Positions 14,901 through 28,149 of a stretch of DNA of 64,000 bases are shown here, piece after piece. How positions within the stretch are numbered: position 1 is the stretch's first letter; each line of letters begins with the position of its first letter. The notes under the pieces were generated by a model. That model did not search any database. It was not told the origin of the DNA and saw only the letters and a list, made by a program, of their open reading frames with translations. This DNA is from Hybos culiciformis (taxonomy: Eukaryota; Arthropoda; Insecta; Diptera; Hybotidae): positions 150,022,444 to 150,086,443 of the forward strand of contig OZ023273.1 of assembly GCA_964007475.1 (NCBI GenBank), given 5' to 3'. Made by a program: the position numbers and the translations under genes.

Positions 14901-17250
14901 CCCGTATAAAAATCTTTGAAAAAAGAACTATTTTGGAGGTCCAAACTACATTATTATTCGAACTTCTACACAAACGAAAACCGCACAGTGAAAAATAATA
15001 TTCGAAATAACTCCACCCAACCTCCATACATCAGGGTTCGTTCATGAATTCAAAATTTTCTCTTGAAGGAACAGACATAAAAAATACAATATACTTTTGT
15101 TAATAACTTGACTCCAAAACCATCTACCATATATCCAAAATAAAACAAAAACTCAAAAGAGCTCGAGCTGAATATATACGAACTATGTTTTAAATCTTAA
15201 CTCGATAAATCTTATTGTTTCCTAGATCATTCCTTACAAACACACGCATAAATATATTATTATATGTACATTATTATTATATATTACAGATTAAGATATA
15301 GATATAGTTTGCACATATATGTATAGCATTCTATGAAAAATTATTTTTATAAATTTTATTGATTATTTTCTATTCATTTCGATTTTTCTGAATGAAAAAA
15401 AGATAGGAAATAGCCGCAGATGTGTCTATTTGAAATAATTTTTTAACTGTAAGAGATTAAAATCTTTCGTAGCACGGTCAGGGAAAATAAATCATTCTAA
15501 ATTCTTTATCTTGTTAATAATGCGTTTATTTTTTCAATTAGTCAGTAGGTCACGCATGTTCACACAGCATTTTATAAAAATGAATAATAACTTGAAGACC
15601 ACAGAAAAAAAAAATTAAACCCTTTTTGTAAAAATTAATAATTATACTTTTATGGAAAGTAAATATTTTTAGATTTTAAGTAACTCTTACGTTAATTTAA
15701 AGAGGAGATTCATAAATTTATTCGTATTTAATCTTATTTGTACAGAATTAAAGTTTGTTTCTTTATTAACAACAAAATATTAAACTTTATAAAATGTTAC
15801 AGCTTTAGAAAATTCCAACATCATTTTTGGAAAATTACGAATACATTCATAATGCAAATATCTAGAAAAACGTAAAAAATGCTGACACTTATATATCATT
15901 ACATCAAACTCTCCTCTAGTAATCATTTAAAAATATAATTCAAGCCTAAAACAATGATAATTTAAATTTAAATTCAATACTTTACATACCAGGTAATTTT
16001 ATATAATTTTAAAAAAAATTATTAAAGTTGTTCATTTCCAGATAAAATTAATTATTTACATCCGACCAATATAATGTACTTACACAAAAATGGAAAAAAA
16101 AAAACTGAAATCTATTTTAATACCCCACATTTTAAAACATATAATACTAAAGCGTATATAAAAATAGAACCACAAAAAAAAGGGTACTAGTTGAGCTTAA
16201 ATACACATTATATTTTGTTTGATGTACAAATAATAGTGTTTCACTCTGACACATTCTATCTATTCACTACTTGTTCAACTGAATGTGAATAAGCTTTTGT
16301 ATAATTTTAAATAAAAAACCTTTTCATGTTTATACATTTATGGTAGGCATTTATAGTATTATCCTCAAAGAGTTTATAGACATTAAAAGCACAAAAAAAA
16401 AAAAATAATAATAACGATCCATATGTTAGCGACTATATAATATTTCCTGAAATTTTTGTTAAAAATGTTATTTTTGTAAACGATTTTTTGATATGAAAAA
16501 TAGTACAAAAAAAAAAAGGAAAATTTTATGTAAAATAATTGTAAATAAATGCTCACTTAGATGTTGATATAACATGTCTATTGCACTATTAGCAAACTTT
16601 TTGTAAATCGTTTGTTAATATTGGGGTTTATAATATTATTTTTTTTATATTGTAGCTATATAGAAATTTGAGTTGTATATTTATTTTAAAGTACTACACT
16701 TCACTATGTAGTTAACATTTGTTTAAAATGAAATACATTTAAAAAATTTGTGAATGTAACATAAGAGGTGAAGAACCCAGAGGAGGTTATATAATTTTTT
16801 TGACAAAATTCCCAAAATGGTAACAAAATATAAGCAATAGAGAAATAAATGTCGTTTTATTCACTCAAGTTTTATTATCCTTATCTGCTAGGAATAATAT
16901 AGAATTAATATAGAGCTAAAGTACCTATATGATTGCTTATGGTCTGTTTTGAAAGGTATTTTAAAATAAAGTTCCTTTTCTTTACTGTAGAGAAAAATAA
17001 TCTGTGACAAAACCCTGTAGAATTTTTAGTTCTATCTATTTCTAGAATTGAGAATAAAAACTCCAAACAATTCATCTTTTTTTTGTTAAAATCCTATTTA
17101 TCAATGGAACAATCTTTATTTCTAACGATAAATTCATTAACTAAAAAAATTTCTTTCGCAAAATAAAAATTTTAATTTACATCAGAAAAGATGATTGCAA
17201 ATTTAGTACATATAAAATAATATATTTTAATGCGCATGGCTTCGGTAAGT
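8927..17250. other. No gene seen
   Basis: AT-rich DNA with one short tandem duplication (14502). A frame at 13447-13692 is hydrophobic on one strand and open on the other, but matches nothing I recognise. A slightly GC-richer patch lies at 14800-15000, also unrecognised. Confidence 0.5.
14502..14563. repeat. Tandem duplication, period 31
   Basis: GTAAATAATTCAAGAG then AGCAGCTACCTTAC occurs at 14502-14532 and 14533-14563 with one C/T difference. Confidence 0.85.
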
Positions 17251-17390
17251 TGTATTTACATTCGCAAATTTAGCTCGGTAAATGCTCCATTACATGCATC
17301 AATACACATGCAATTATAGAGGAATGTAAATTGTATTTACATTTCCCTGTGATGTAAATTGTATTTACATTGCTCTATATTGTATTTACA
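17251..17390. repeat. Cluster of TGTAAAT/ATTTACA palindromes
   Basis: TGTAAAT-TGT-ATTTACA occurs at 17325-17341 and again at 17353-17369; half copies TGTATTTACA occur at 17251-17260 and 17381-17390. TATTTAC also fits the forkhead core TRTTTAC, but no gene is near, so a repeat origin is more likely. Confidence 0.5.
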
Positions 17391-17530
17391 TTCTTCATTT
17401 TGAACTGCGTAATACTATAAACAAAAATAATATCACTCACATTCACAATATTTCAAACAGAAAAATACCAAAAAAAAAATTGCAAATGTATACCTCTCAC
17501 ATGCATCATATCAATGTCAAACAAAGCTTA
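17390..17530. repeat. Block paralogous to 20018-20180
   Basis: Both places share GCGTAATA, AAACAAAAATAATATCACTC, ACAATATTTCAA and then GTAAATGTATA/GCAAATGTATA with CACATGCA. Each lies just upstream of a palindromic element copy, so the two may be parts of one longer repeat unit. Confidence 0.5.
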
Positions 17531-17547
17531 GTTTATAATGCTAAAAA

Positions 17548-17590
17548 TCTATATTTTCCCTCTGAGCTAATCTATATTTTCCCTCTGAGC
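17548..17590. repeat. Tandem duplication, period 23
   Basis: TCTATATTTTCCCTCTGAGC starts at 17548 and again at 17571. Confidence 0.8.
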
Positions 17591-17989
17591 AAACAAAAAA
17601 AAAAAAAAAGAACCAATAAAAAAATACGCGGCTATTTTTTTTTTTTTTTTTCCAAAAAGCGGCTAGTCGATCAGTCGATGAATTTTCTTAACATGTGTTT
17701 CAATCTACTATTTTTAAAGGATCTTCGAACCTCTACTATTAAATTTTTAAACGAGTGTGGTTGGATTTTAGTACAAAAATTTAAACCATACTTCAAAAAT
17801 TGCACTTATTTTTATTCAAAAAAACAAAATGAATAAAAATAGAACAATGGTAACCCTGAAAATATCTTTGTTGTCATTATAAAGTTTGCTGTCAAATGTC
17901 AAGTAAGAATTTTTTTTTCTTTTATCAACAAACGAGGAAAATGGCAGCAACAAGGAGATTATTTATTGTAAATATAAATTATAACTATA

Positions 17990-18115
17990 TATTTATACTC
18001 GACCTTCGATCTCGTGATATAAATATGACTCGTGTCTATGTGTTTGTGTGTATACACAACTCGCAAGAATAACAAAATTTTCTTACCATGTATTGTAATC
18101 TACTATATTATCATA
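17990..18115. repeat. Palindromic dispersed element, copy 1 (one arm)
   Basis: Contains ACTCGACCTTCGATCTCGTG, ACTCGTGTCTATGTGTTTG, GTGTATACACAACTCG and the end CATGTATTGTAATCTACTA, matching one half of the copy at 28 kb. The opposite arm is missing or diverged. Confidence 0.65.
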
Positions 18116-19940
18116 CAATCTATGCAATCATTAAAAAAAATGTATACATAAAAAAGGGATTTGCAAAAGCATCAATATTTATTTTTATTTTTTTTTTGAT
18201 AAACATTTTTGGTTAAAAAAAATAATATTGATTGAAAAATAATGCCAAAAAATGAATATTTTCATTAAAAAAAATTCAGATATTTAAAATTGCAGAAAAT
18301 TGACATATTAATTGCATATAGGAAAAAAAAATTTTATGAATAAATTAAAATGTTCAATAATAATACCGCAATGCAATAATAAATTATCTTTGTTTTTCTT
18401 TTAATAAATGGCTATTAACCAGTTCGTTTGGTATATAGTTTGACAATTTTCCAGCTTTTGATAATACCTTTTATTATACAATTTTTATGCTCTGAAATTT
18501 TATTTTTGTTAACGCCTGAATGATATGAATATTGGTTCATTCTTTATCTAAAATGCAAAATATATATATATATACATTATTTTATATTATATAACATTGG
18601 AAATTTTAAAAATATATGAGTAGGTAGGTTTACATTATAATAAAAATAATAAATACATAATGAATAAATAAACGATGTATATGTGTATCTATCTTGAAGA
18701 CAACATAATTAATGACAGAATTTTTTATGGGGTCAGAAATAAATATGTTTTTTAAAAACAAAATTTGCTTATATAGTCTGAAGAACATATTTAAAGTTTC
18801 GAATTTTGTTTTGCTTAATTTAATTTAAGTTAAAAATCTCAAGAACTCAATTTGATATTTTTTAAGATCATTAAATCATTTTTCTATAATTGAGATAAAT
18901 TCTGTTTCATTATCAAGAAACTTAAATTATCAAGATCAATTTATAAAATATCTATTTCTAGTATTAAGATTATCATGATCTGGTTTTTCGAATCAAAATA
19001 AATCTTCAAATTCATATTTTTTTTAGTTAAATAAATGATTTCATTAATTTTTTATTTTAAGGATTTTTTTTTTGTTTAATGAACATTTTATAGATTTTTA
19101 CCAAATTTCAGGTATCCTGTCTTATCTCGCCGTCCCTTGTGTAAATGCACTGCAAGCCTTGTAAGCAAATTAGTTTTTCATAAGGAAACATTTTCCTTAA
19201 TAAATAAACTGTTAAAAAAAAGTAGAACATGAAAAAATTTATAAATTTGACTTGTCCTTAATAAAAAATCTAACATAAGCATAATAATCTCATATGTCCG
19301 TTCAGGATGCGGATACAAATATTCTACTTTATTAACATACAAACATTTTTAGGGCAGATAAATAAATAATTGTGTGGATAGTGGATGTTCTTTTTAACAA
19401 TAGCATGGATGCTGCAAATAATGATAAAAAATAATTTATTTTTAAACGATAAAAATATTTTTATTTTTTTAATATTTTGTTTATTTATACATTATTTCTG
19501 GTTGTCATTAAGTGAATGTGTTTATTAGAATGAACGAATGAACTTATAAAATACGAGCATCGATATTGTTATATGGTTTCAATGAAAACAACTCTTATTT
19601 ATGTGTTTTTAGTTAAATAGTAGTCAAGTAAAGAAATTATATTTTCGTACATTAATGAAACATTCATTAAATAAATAGGTATATACATATATCTGAACTT
19701 GAATTATTTATTACTAGACATATTAACTGTTTTAGAGACAGCTGAAGATAGTGAATTAGGAAAAGCTTTAACCAGATGATGAAATTATTTTAGTAGGTAA
19801 TGTATATATTACGATAAAAAAATAAGGTGAAAGAATTTCGAACCAATTGTTATAAATATTCTATTGCTCGGTATGTTGTATTTAGTAGTATAGAATTTAG
19901 AACGCTAAATGGAATATTTAATGCCTCAAGACACATGCAA
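18116..19940. other. No gene seen
   Basis: AT-rich DNA without recognisable features. Confidence 0.6.
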
Positions 19941-20012
19941 TCATTTAGATGCATCAGCGTATATAATGAAAAAATTTAGATGCAACAGCGTGAATAATGA
20001 AATCATTTAGAT
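19941..20012. repeat. Tandem repeat, period 31, about 2.3 copies
   Basis: ATTTAGATGCATCAGCG at 19943, ATTTAGATGCAACAGCG at 19974, and ATTTAGAT again at 20005. Confidence 0.7.
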
Positions 20013-20159
20013 ATTTCGTATTGAATATTGCGTAATAACTAAACAAAAATAATATCACTCACAATATTTCAATACAGACAAAAACCAACAAAGAATGAAA
20101 AATAAAATGTGTATATCAACTTTTGTTTTCTTTTTTTTATTGTAAATGTATAGACTAAA

Positions 20160-20395
20160 CTACTTTACACATGCACATTAAAACAGTATATTGGATATGT
20201 AAACAAAATTTGTTATACAACTCGTTCTGTATTTACACAAAAACACATTGACACTTGTCAATTTATATCACTCGACCTTCGGTCTCGTGATATAAGTATT
20301 GACTCGTGTCAATGTATTTTTCTGTATACAGAACTCTTAAATAATAACAAATTTAGTTTACATATACAATAATCTACTATTAAATACTTCATAAA
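20160..20395. repeat. Palindromic dispersed element, copy with both arms
   Basis: Centred on the hairpin TATATCACTCGACCTTCGG ... TCTCGTGATATA at about 20266-20298. Arms of about 100 bp pair around it: ACATTGACACTTGTCAAT and TCTGTATTTACAC on the left, ATTGACTCGTGTCAATGT and TGTATACAGA on the right, then AACAAAATTTGTTAT against AATAACAAATTT. Two related copies occur at about 18.0 and 28.0 kb. Confidence 0.7.
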
Positions 20396-23366
20396 ATAAA
20401 TTAAAGTATTTAAGTCTTTATCTCAATTGAACTATTTTAAAGAAAAGAATTCAAAATAAGGAAATTTGGAATAGAATAGAAATTTAATAACTACATTTAC
20501 TACTTAAATAATTTTATCATCAATTGTCTCACGCATAATTAAACATAAACATTTATAAGTCATTAATAAGCTTACTTATAGTTTTTTTTTTAAATAAGGA
20601 TGGTCGTTCAATGAATTTAAGACAAGTTAAATGTCTCTCTAAATTAAAAATTTTTGAATATTAAATTCATGTCATTTATAATAACGTTGAAGAATTATTG
20701 GTGTTTTATGACCCGTAATGAAAACTGTTGAGTAAATTTATTTTAATTAGGTATTTATTGAAAATATAGGAATTCATTTTAAATTAATTTAAATTAATTT
20801 GGCCATACTATTATACGATCGCCTACGTACGTTATATCTTCATACTTTGCAAATTCGTAGAAGCAAAGAATGATTTCGATATCGATAATATCAACGATTT
20901 ATGTGTTCTTGTGCGGTAAGTATTTGCAATTCCAACAAAAAAAAAAATTCTCATTGAACAAATTTAAGTATAGGTATACATATATATATTTACGTCTAGT
21001 TATTAAATTATATATTTTATGTTTCCCATTCCATAATTTATGTGCTATGCAATGAAATTTTTTTAAAAAATATTATGGTTTTATTTAAAAATTCAATTAT
21101 AAAAATATGATATATAATACTGTACAAATTTTCATTTTTCATTAACACTATAATAATATTCTTCAACGATTTTCATGCCGGAAAACCAAAAACTGGCATT
21201 AAAAATATATGTTGTGTGCAAATAAACATTAGAATCTCGTGCTCGAAGCATAATTTTCCAAGACTATATAAAAAAAAAAAATTATTATATTTTTTATTAA
21301 TTTTTTTTTTTTTTTATTTCCTTTTTCACATTAAAATATTGCTTTTACCATAACCTTGAAATAAAATAAAAAAAAAAAAATTATTTCCAAAGCTTTTATG
21401 GCGCTGTTTTTAACATGTCAAATAATAAAAAGTCGTTTATGAGCATAGAAATTAAACAAACAAAGCAAAAGAAAAAAAAACTCGTAAATTAAACATTTGC
21501 GAACGAAAATAGAAAAAAATAATAATGAAAAACAGAAAAAAGGATCAATTGTCACCATTATGTAGTCTGCTATTAATTTTTTTTGTTAATGTCATTATAT
21601 GAAATTTTAAGGATATATTTAAAAAAAAAATAAAAATTTAAAGGACAAATAATATGTTAAGCTTATTTTTTTCAATCTTTGAGACAATCGCAATGTTTTC
21701 GACTCAGTTTTCGAATAATGTTGAAAATTGTATAAACAAATATGTAGCATATATTAAACTACTTAGTTACTTAATTAATTTTTCAGATATTAGCTAATAA
21801 ACAATTCAAGGTATTTTGTAATATATTTAGACGATTACATTATATAATTTCCACTTGTAAAAAAACCACATAATTCTATATTTTTTGACCAATCGTATAT
21901 GATGAAGATTTCAAAAGTTTCTTTAGTGATTTACAAACATATATTTATATTTAAGAATTATTGTTAATTACAATTTAAGTTTTTTTTCCTAAAAGATTAC
22001 TTTAAAAATATTTCAAGCTAGAGACACAAACAATAATAATTTACGAAATTTCAACCTTTAAATATTTAATTCTTTATTAAGAACATAATGTTCAGAATCG
22101 AAAATTTGTAAAATTTGTAAGACTTAAGTCCTTAAAAGCTTTTGGGATGATAGTAACAATGAATAAATAAATAAATTTGATAATATCAAGAGACAAAAAG
22201 GGTAAAAATAAAAATTCATTCCTATTATACAAAAAGGAAAAACATATAATATGTATCTTGTAAATTTGTGGTTATGAGTTTGTGAATTGTATTACTATAA
22301 GTATAAAGTATATATAACAATAATGATGGGTAGAAAATATAATAAATGTGTGTTCATTACATATTATGTACTTATAGATCTGATCGAATATCTAAAAATT
22401 ACTGAATTTTATTTTGTCTCGATGACATAAAATAATCTAATAATATTGACATAAAGTTTATGCTTTTGTTATAGTTTTTTTTTTATAAAAAAATATTGTG
22501 TAACTAGGCATTTTGATGTAAAATAAAAACAGGGGGCAATCAATTGCTGAAAAAGGCTTTATTTTTATCATTTATTAAAAAAAGAATAAAAAAAAATGTG
22601 AATATTTGATATGTATATTTGTCTTCCATTAAATCATAATGTTGTCATTGAGAATATTCATGATAGGTTGCAGGTGCATAGAACACAACTTGAAAATAAG
22701 ATTTTATTTATCCTTTTTTAACAGAAGTAGAAATATCTTGTCATCGTATCGATCCTTAAAGTGTTATTTTTTATTTGCATAAATATATTGACAATTAACC
22801 TTATTTTTGGTCATACTCTAACAACTTACTTTTTTGTTTTGTTATTTATTATATTAAGAATTTCCGTACAATGTGAATTCTAAAATTAATTTACTGCAAT
22901 TTGGTTGAATTAAATCTAAATTAAGTTTGCTTTTGCTTGTCCAACTTGAAGAACTTTAAATGTAACTAATTATGAAAACAAATGATTCAAGTGAATTATT
23001 TTTAAATGATTTTTAATTGTAGCATTGTGATTTTATATAAAATTTTAGCTTTAATGCAGAATTATTGAAAATATTTTTGGGATAAAATTTCCCATTAAAA
23101 TTTTACATAGATACATTAATTGTTGTCGACGAAAATATAACAGCTATAAATTAGGGAAAATTTTACTATCAAAATTTGGCATACATACATGATTACCTAC
23201 CTACCTACAATAATTTGGAAAAATAAACAAATTTTAAAAAACAGCATACAGATGATTAGCGTGTTGTTGAATACATTACACACCTGTGCGCCACAAAATA
23301 CAATACTATTAGATATTATAGTACAGTAGATAAAACATGATATTAGATTTTTTTTTTTAATTCTAA
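20396..23366. other. No gene seen
   Basis: AT-rich DNA without recognisable features. Confidence 0.6.
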
Positions 23367-23834
23367 CACTGGCCTAAAAAAAAAAATTTTTGTATTGGTG
23401 CATCTCTGTTCGCATCTGTAGTCGGTTAAGTAGTTAGTATAAACTACATTGCTGCTACTAGATGTCAGCTGACAGCTCTGGTTTACCTACAATTCTTATT
23501 TAAAATTTTTTACGGTTTTATTTAAAATCAGTTCATGTTATAACTACTTTTATGAGATTAATCGTATAAATTTATGATGGCAAGTAAGTCAAGAAGTTGC
23601 ATTAACGATCCTGATATGTTTTGTTATATATGCGGTGAGTATATAATGAAAGATAAACGGAAACCGATTAATGACACGGTAATTTGCTTGTATTCTGTAT
23701 ACTTTGGTATTGAAATTGGCAATCAAGATAAAGAGCTGATATGAAAAATGTGACTAGTTTTCTTGTATCAGCTCACAAAATATACCCAAAATCAGGTCTA
23801 AAATCTTAGGCACCAAAATGAGTGTAGGCCAGTG
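23367..23834 (+). mobile_element. Small inverted-repeat element carrying a CYICGEY-family fragment
   Basis: The left end starts CACTGGCCTA and has TTGGTGC about 20 bases inward; the right end read in reverse complement is CACTGGCCTACACTC with TTTTGGTGC at a similar distance. The 468 bp between holds an open reading frame (23574-23744, separate entry). No clear target-site duplication: flanks are TTCTAA and TAGTGT. The superfamily is not assigned. Confidence 0.55.
23574..23744 (+). pseudogene. Truncated member of a repetitive arthropod family with CYICGEY motif
   Basis: A 56-codon frame without internal stops: MMASKSRSCINDPDMFCYIC, then GEYIMKDKRKPIND, then VYFGIEIGNQDK. From memory this matches the N-terminal portion of a large, poorly characterised protein family that is multiplied in arthropod and cnidarian genomes, in which the motif is followed by a zinc-binding C-x2-C and 'QDK.WAPH.VCK.C'. 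Here the frame stops right after QDKELI, so only the start is kept and part of the expected middle is missing. It lies inside an inverted-repeat element. Confidence 0.55.
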
Positions 23835-26809
23835 TAGTGTAATCAGTCTAATGTTAATTTTTATTTCCTTCTTCAGATTAAAATATTGCTTTTCTTACCA
23901 TAAAATAAAAAATATATAAAAAATTTATTTTTAAATTTTTTTTTGTCTAATCAGTTTCATAAATAAATATAAAAAAATTATACATTTATAATACATATCA
24001 CATATTATAGGTTAGAGCTAGATAATAATAATATGGCAGTCATCAATTTGCTTCGTTTTACTAAATTATTGTTTTTTTTTTAACACATGAATAGAATTTT
24101 TAATTTTTTAAGAACACATTAGTAATTATTGGATTTCTTACCATGCAAATCAAAATAGCTCCGCGCTTAAAATAATATAATATATGATATCATATAATAT
24201 ACGTATTATAATATATCATGATTGATGTTGAATTTGATAAATAAACGAGGATGAATATATTTTCCAATCTAGAAAAAAAATTTTCATAATATTAGTATAT
24301 AGAATTTTCTTTAACACAGACCCATAAAAAGTGTGGCTCGGGGGCCACATGCAGCGCAAAAAATAGATTGTACTACACACTCACGAGAAATTAGGAATTC
24401 AAAAATTGGAAATGAATCCATCCATCGAATTTCTTACCAAAAAAAAGGATACGTTAAAGTTTACGAATAAATTTGCTTAACAACTACCTCAATATATTAA
24501 TTAAAGCGAACAAAAGTTTACGAATAAACTTATTTTGCAAGTATCTAATTGTTCATCATTTTTGAAACTTCCTTCATCTTGTCACTTGAAAATATATTTG
24601 TATTAAATTATTGTTGATCCTTAAACAAAAATAAATTTTACAAATTAATTATTGCTAGTTTAATATTTGAAAAAAAAAAACGTTTATCTATTGTCGTCAT
24701 AGCCATAGTCCACAATGTTGGATGTCAATTTTAACTATTTTTTTTAAATTTAAATTGCTTATTAAAAAATTTATTTTATTTAAAAAGTGGTATTGTTATG
24801 TTCGACTGTAAAGCTATAAGACAGTTTCAAATATTAACATTTTGACTTTACGATATTACAAAAATAATCTGAAGTGAAATATACATTGTTTTATATTCAG
24901 ATTTTCTATATTAAAATAAATTTATTTTAATCTTTCGTAGAATCTAAAAATCTACGTTACTTATTTAATTAAAGTCCAAAATAAAATAATTTATAATCCC
25001 TTGATTAAATTGTAATAATATTTGAAAATATTATTTAATAATTTAATCTTTTAAAATTTAATAATGCAGATAGCTATAAAAATAATTTGTCACACTTAAT
25101 TCTCTTTCAATAATATTCGTCACCCTCAGCTACGGAATTAAAATAAGGAAAAAGAAAATAATATGAAATTTTTCTATATACAAGAAAGTGTCATAAATAA
25201 AACGTAAAAATTCATTTATGAATTAAATTTATACTATCTTCATTCCAAATAAATTCATTTGGTATTTCCATTCCATTATATTATATTTATTGTAACATAC
25301 ATCTACATTGTATTATGTAAGAAATAATAATTTTGATTTTTAATTTTCCTTGTAGTTTCCAACACTACTGCTATAATAGTCCCATGAAAATATATGATTT
25401 TATACCAATATTTTTAAATTATAAACGGTTCTTAATTTTTATATTTTCTATCATTACTTAATTTAGTTGTTTCATTTAAACTTCATCTTTTAATGGCTCT
25501 TAGAAAATGCTTGTTTATATCATCTAAGTCATAAGTTTCACAATTTTATTATTGAAATTTGTTTGCCATCATTGGAAACTGCAATCATTCTACATATAAC
25601 AAATATTGAGATGAAGTCATATTTATATATTTTATGAATAACAAACACATAAATTTTATATAAATATCTTAACAATAAAATTGTGTAGGAACTTATGGTT
25701 TGGGATTTATAGCATAGCAAATTGAATAATACTTTAATTCATAGTTGAGTTTTAAAAATATATGTCTCTGTAGTTTAATATACTTGAACCTTTTCAATGA
25801 GTATAAAACTTGTTTTAAATCTGCTAATCTTAATAGTACTATACTATCTTTGTGATGGAAAAAAAAATGTATAGATAAGAAAAAAATAAATTAAAATCTG
25901 GACTTTAATATTAATATTTAAATAATAAGAATTATTTTAATATTGTGAATTGTAGAGAAAATTAAAATAAACAAATAATAGTAAATAATAATAATAAAAT
26001 TTTATTTTCAATGAAGTCAATAATTTAGGCGCCAAGAACAAAAGTAATAATATTCCTAACCTATTCCACTACTTCGTACTGGTACAATTTATATATTCAT
26101 AGAAAACAAATATAAATTAAATTTCCGACAAAACTAGGTTAATGTTATAATAAATTTCAGAATGTGAGTAACAAAATATCATGATTTCATATTATAAAAT
26201 GGATCTATTTTTTATAAAAAAATTTATTGAGTTTTATAATCTTTACCATTGATGTTTTTGTTTTTGTTGATTTGTTAACGTATTCATATCGAATATTATT
26301 CCCTAAAATGTCATTTTCTTCCAAAATACATGTCGTATAAAAAATTCGATAAATCTTCTATATTTATGTGTAATTTGTAGTTGCAACCATGTGGTATAAT
26401 GTAGCTTGTAATTCTAATATCTACATATCTGACTATTATATAGTTATAAAATTATATAATAGATACAAGGTACTGTGGATAATTATATACACATTTATCT
26501 TGTGAAAATATCCTTAGCTTCAAGTGCTCAGACAGAGTGCTGAAAATTAATTTTCACTATATTTTCTAAATATTTTAAAACGTTTGACCATGTGAATGAT
26601 AAGAAACATATTGTGTGATCTTAGCTTTTGATAGTTTATAATTCCAGGTTATGAAACAAAAGCAGCCTTACTTAGCAAGAAGGGCGTAACTCTATTTTGA
26701 TAGTTCTAGATAATCAAGTTTTTCTGTTTTTATTTTCGAAAATTTTTATGGACAGGTGCTCAATGTGAAAATTAATTTCTAAGGCCAAGAAAATAATTTC
26801 AAAAAAAAA
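23835..26809. other. No gene seen
   Basis: AT-rich DNA; only the possible hAT end at 24317. Confidence 0.6.
24317..24352. repeat. Possible single end of a hAT-like element
   Basis: CAGACCC then AAAAAGTGTGGCTCGGGGGC and CACATGCAGC: a GC-rich island with a CAG start, resembling hAT-type termini. No matching opposite end was found nearby. Confidence 0.3.
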
Positions 26810-27110
26810 GAATACCGTTACCAAAATTTACTCAAAAGTTCACTTTAAAGTCTGAATTATTAGACACATTCGAGATTTGACTTTGTTAAGGTTCCTGTAA
26901 TCAAATTCTTTTCACACCACATGCGTTAAAAAATTTGAATTTCGGATATTTTAGGATTGGTTTGATCGAAATCGGTGATGTATGTAGTTTAGTTTGATAG
27001 TTATATTATAACAGTGTAATGTGGGTCCAGCAAGCCTACAAATGGGCAGACGATAGAACATTTAATGTAAACATAAACTACGTTTTTCCATTTTTTTTTT
27101 AAATAAAAAT
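26810..27110. repeat. Old dispersed repeat, copy B
   Basis: See the block at 4920-5330: the same landmarks occur in the same order, strongly diverged. Such gacagacggac-type relics are common in insect intergenic DNA, as far as I recall. The origin is not recognised. Confidence 0.5.
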
Positions 27111-27884
27111 TTTTAAACAAAAAACTGATTAAAAAACAACAGAAAATATTTTTAATGAGGAAGTTGTATACATAAAGAATTACCATTACCACCTATTTCC
27201 AGATATAATGTCTGCAAAATATAATTAAGTTTCTATATATACGTAAAATTAATTTTAGACATGGTAATTAAAATATTGTAATTTAATAAAGTTTGGTTTT
27301 ACAATTTTAACCTTTCATTGGAAAATAAGTAGGTGGGCTTTAATTAATTGTTTAAAAATTTAATAAAATACTTTTTTTTTAATAAGTTGAGGAAGTTATA
27401 ATTAGATATGTATATTGAAACTTAAATCAATTAAAACTAAAAATAAAGTTACAAGTTATGACGAAAATTTAAATATTTAATCATATTAATATTTGTGGAG
27501 ATTGTTTTTGTATGTCAACACTTTAGTCACCACAGTTAAATTAATTAATATGAATTATTTTGGAGATAAAATAGAAAAACATCACTACAGAAACCGCGTG
27601 AACATTGGATTAGTGTAAAAAATATCAAATAATTACAAATTAATCTAGTACGAAATTTCTTATGCGAAGACGACAAACTTATAATTTATAATATGCAGTC
27701 GGTTATCGATTTCTTGTTATATAATCGCTTTGATTTTAATAATGCGCATTTGCTCTATTTGCGTTATTATATTTTGTAAATTACCTTTCCTATAATACGA
27801 TAATATATAAATTCACTTAGTGATTATCATATTGAAATATAAAAACAAAGACTTGGTAAAAAATTTCTTAATCATAAAACTTCA
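27111..27884. other. No gene seen
   Basis: AT-rich DNA without recognisable features. Confidence 0.6.
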
Positions 27885-28105
27885 ATAAATAGTAGATTAC
27901 AATACATGTCATGAAAATTTGTTATTAATTGAGAGTTGTGTACACACACAAACACATAGACACGAGTCATATTTATATCACGAGACCGAAGTCGAGTTAT
28001 ATAATATTGACGAGTGTCTATGTGTTTGTGTGTATACACAAACAGCTGTATAACAAATTTGATTAACATGTATTGTACACAGCTTTAATGTGCATGTTAA
28101 AGGGA
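27885..28105. repeat. Palindromic dispersed element, copy 3
   Basis: Inverted arms GTGTACACACACAAACACAT (left) and GTGTTTGTGTGTATACAC (right) around a core with ATATCACGAGACCGAAGTCG, the reverse complement of the core at 20.3 kb. The outer end AGTAGATTACAATACATG matches the right end of the copy at 18.1 kb; the other end GTACACAGCTTTAATGTGCATG matches the left end at 20.17 kb. Confidence 0.7.
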
Positions 28106-28149
28106 GTTGCAAAGAGAGAATATAGAGATAATTTATAATAAAAAATAAA

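Noticed and set aside
14762..14998. Overlapping open frames in a slightly GC-richer patch
   Set aside because: Neither strand gives a motif I recognise; no start context or splice sites.
17480..17836. 118-codon open frame
   Set aside because: It runs through a repeat block, a 23-bp duplication and A/T homopolymers, with no recognisable motif.
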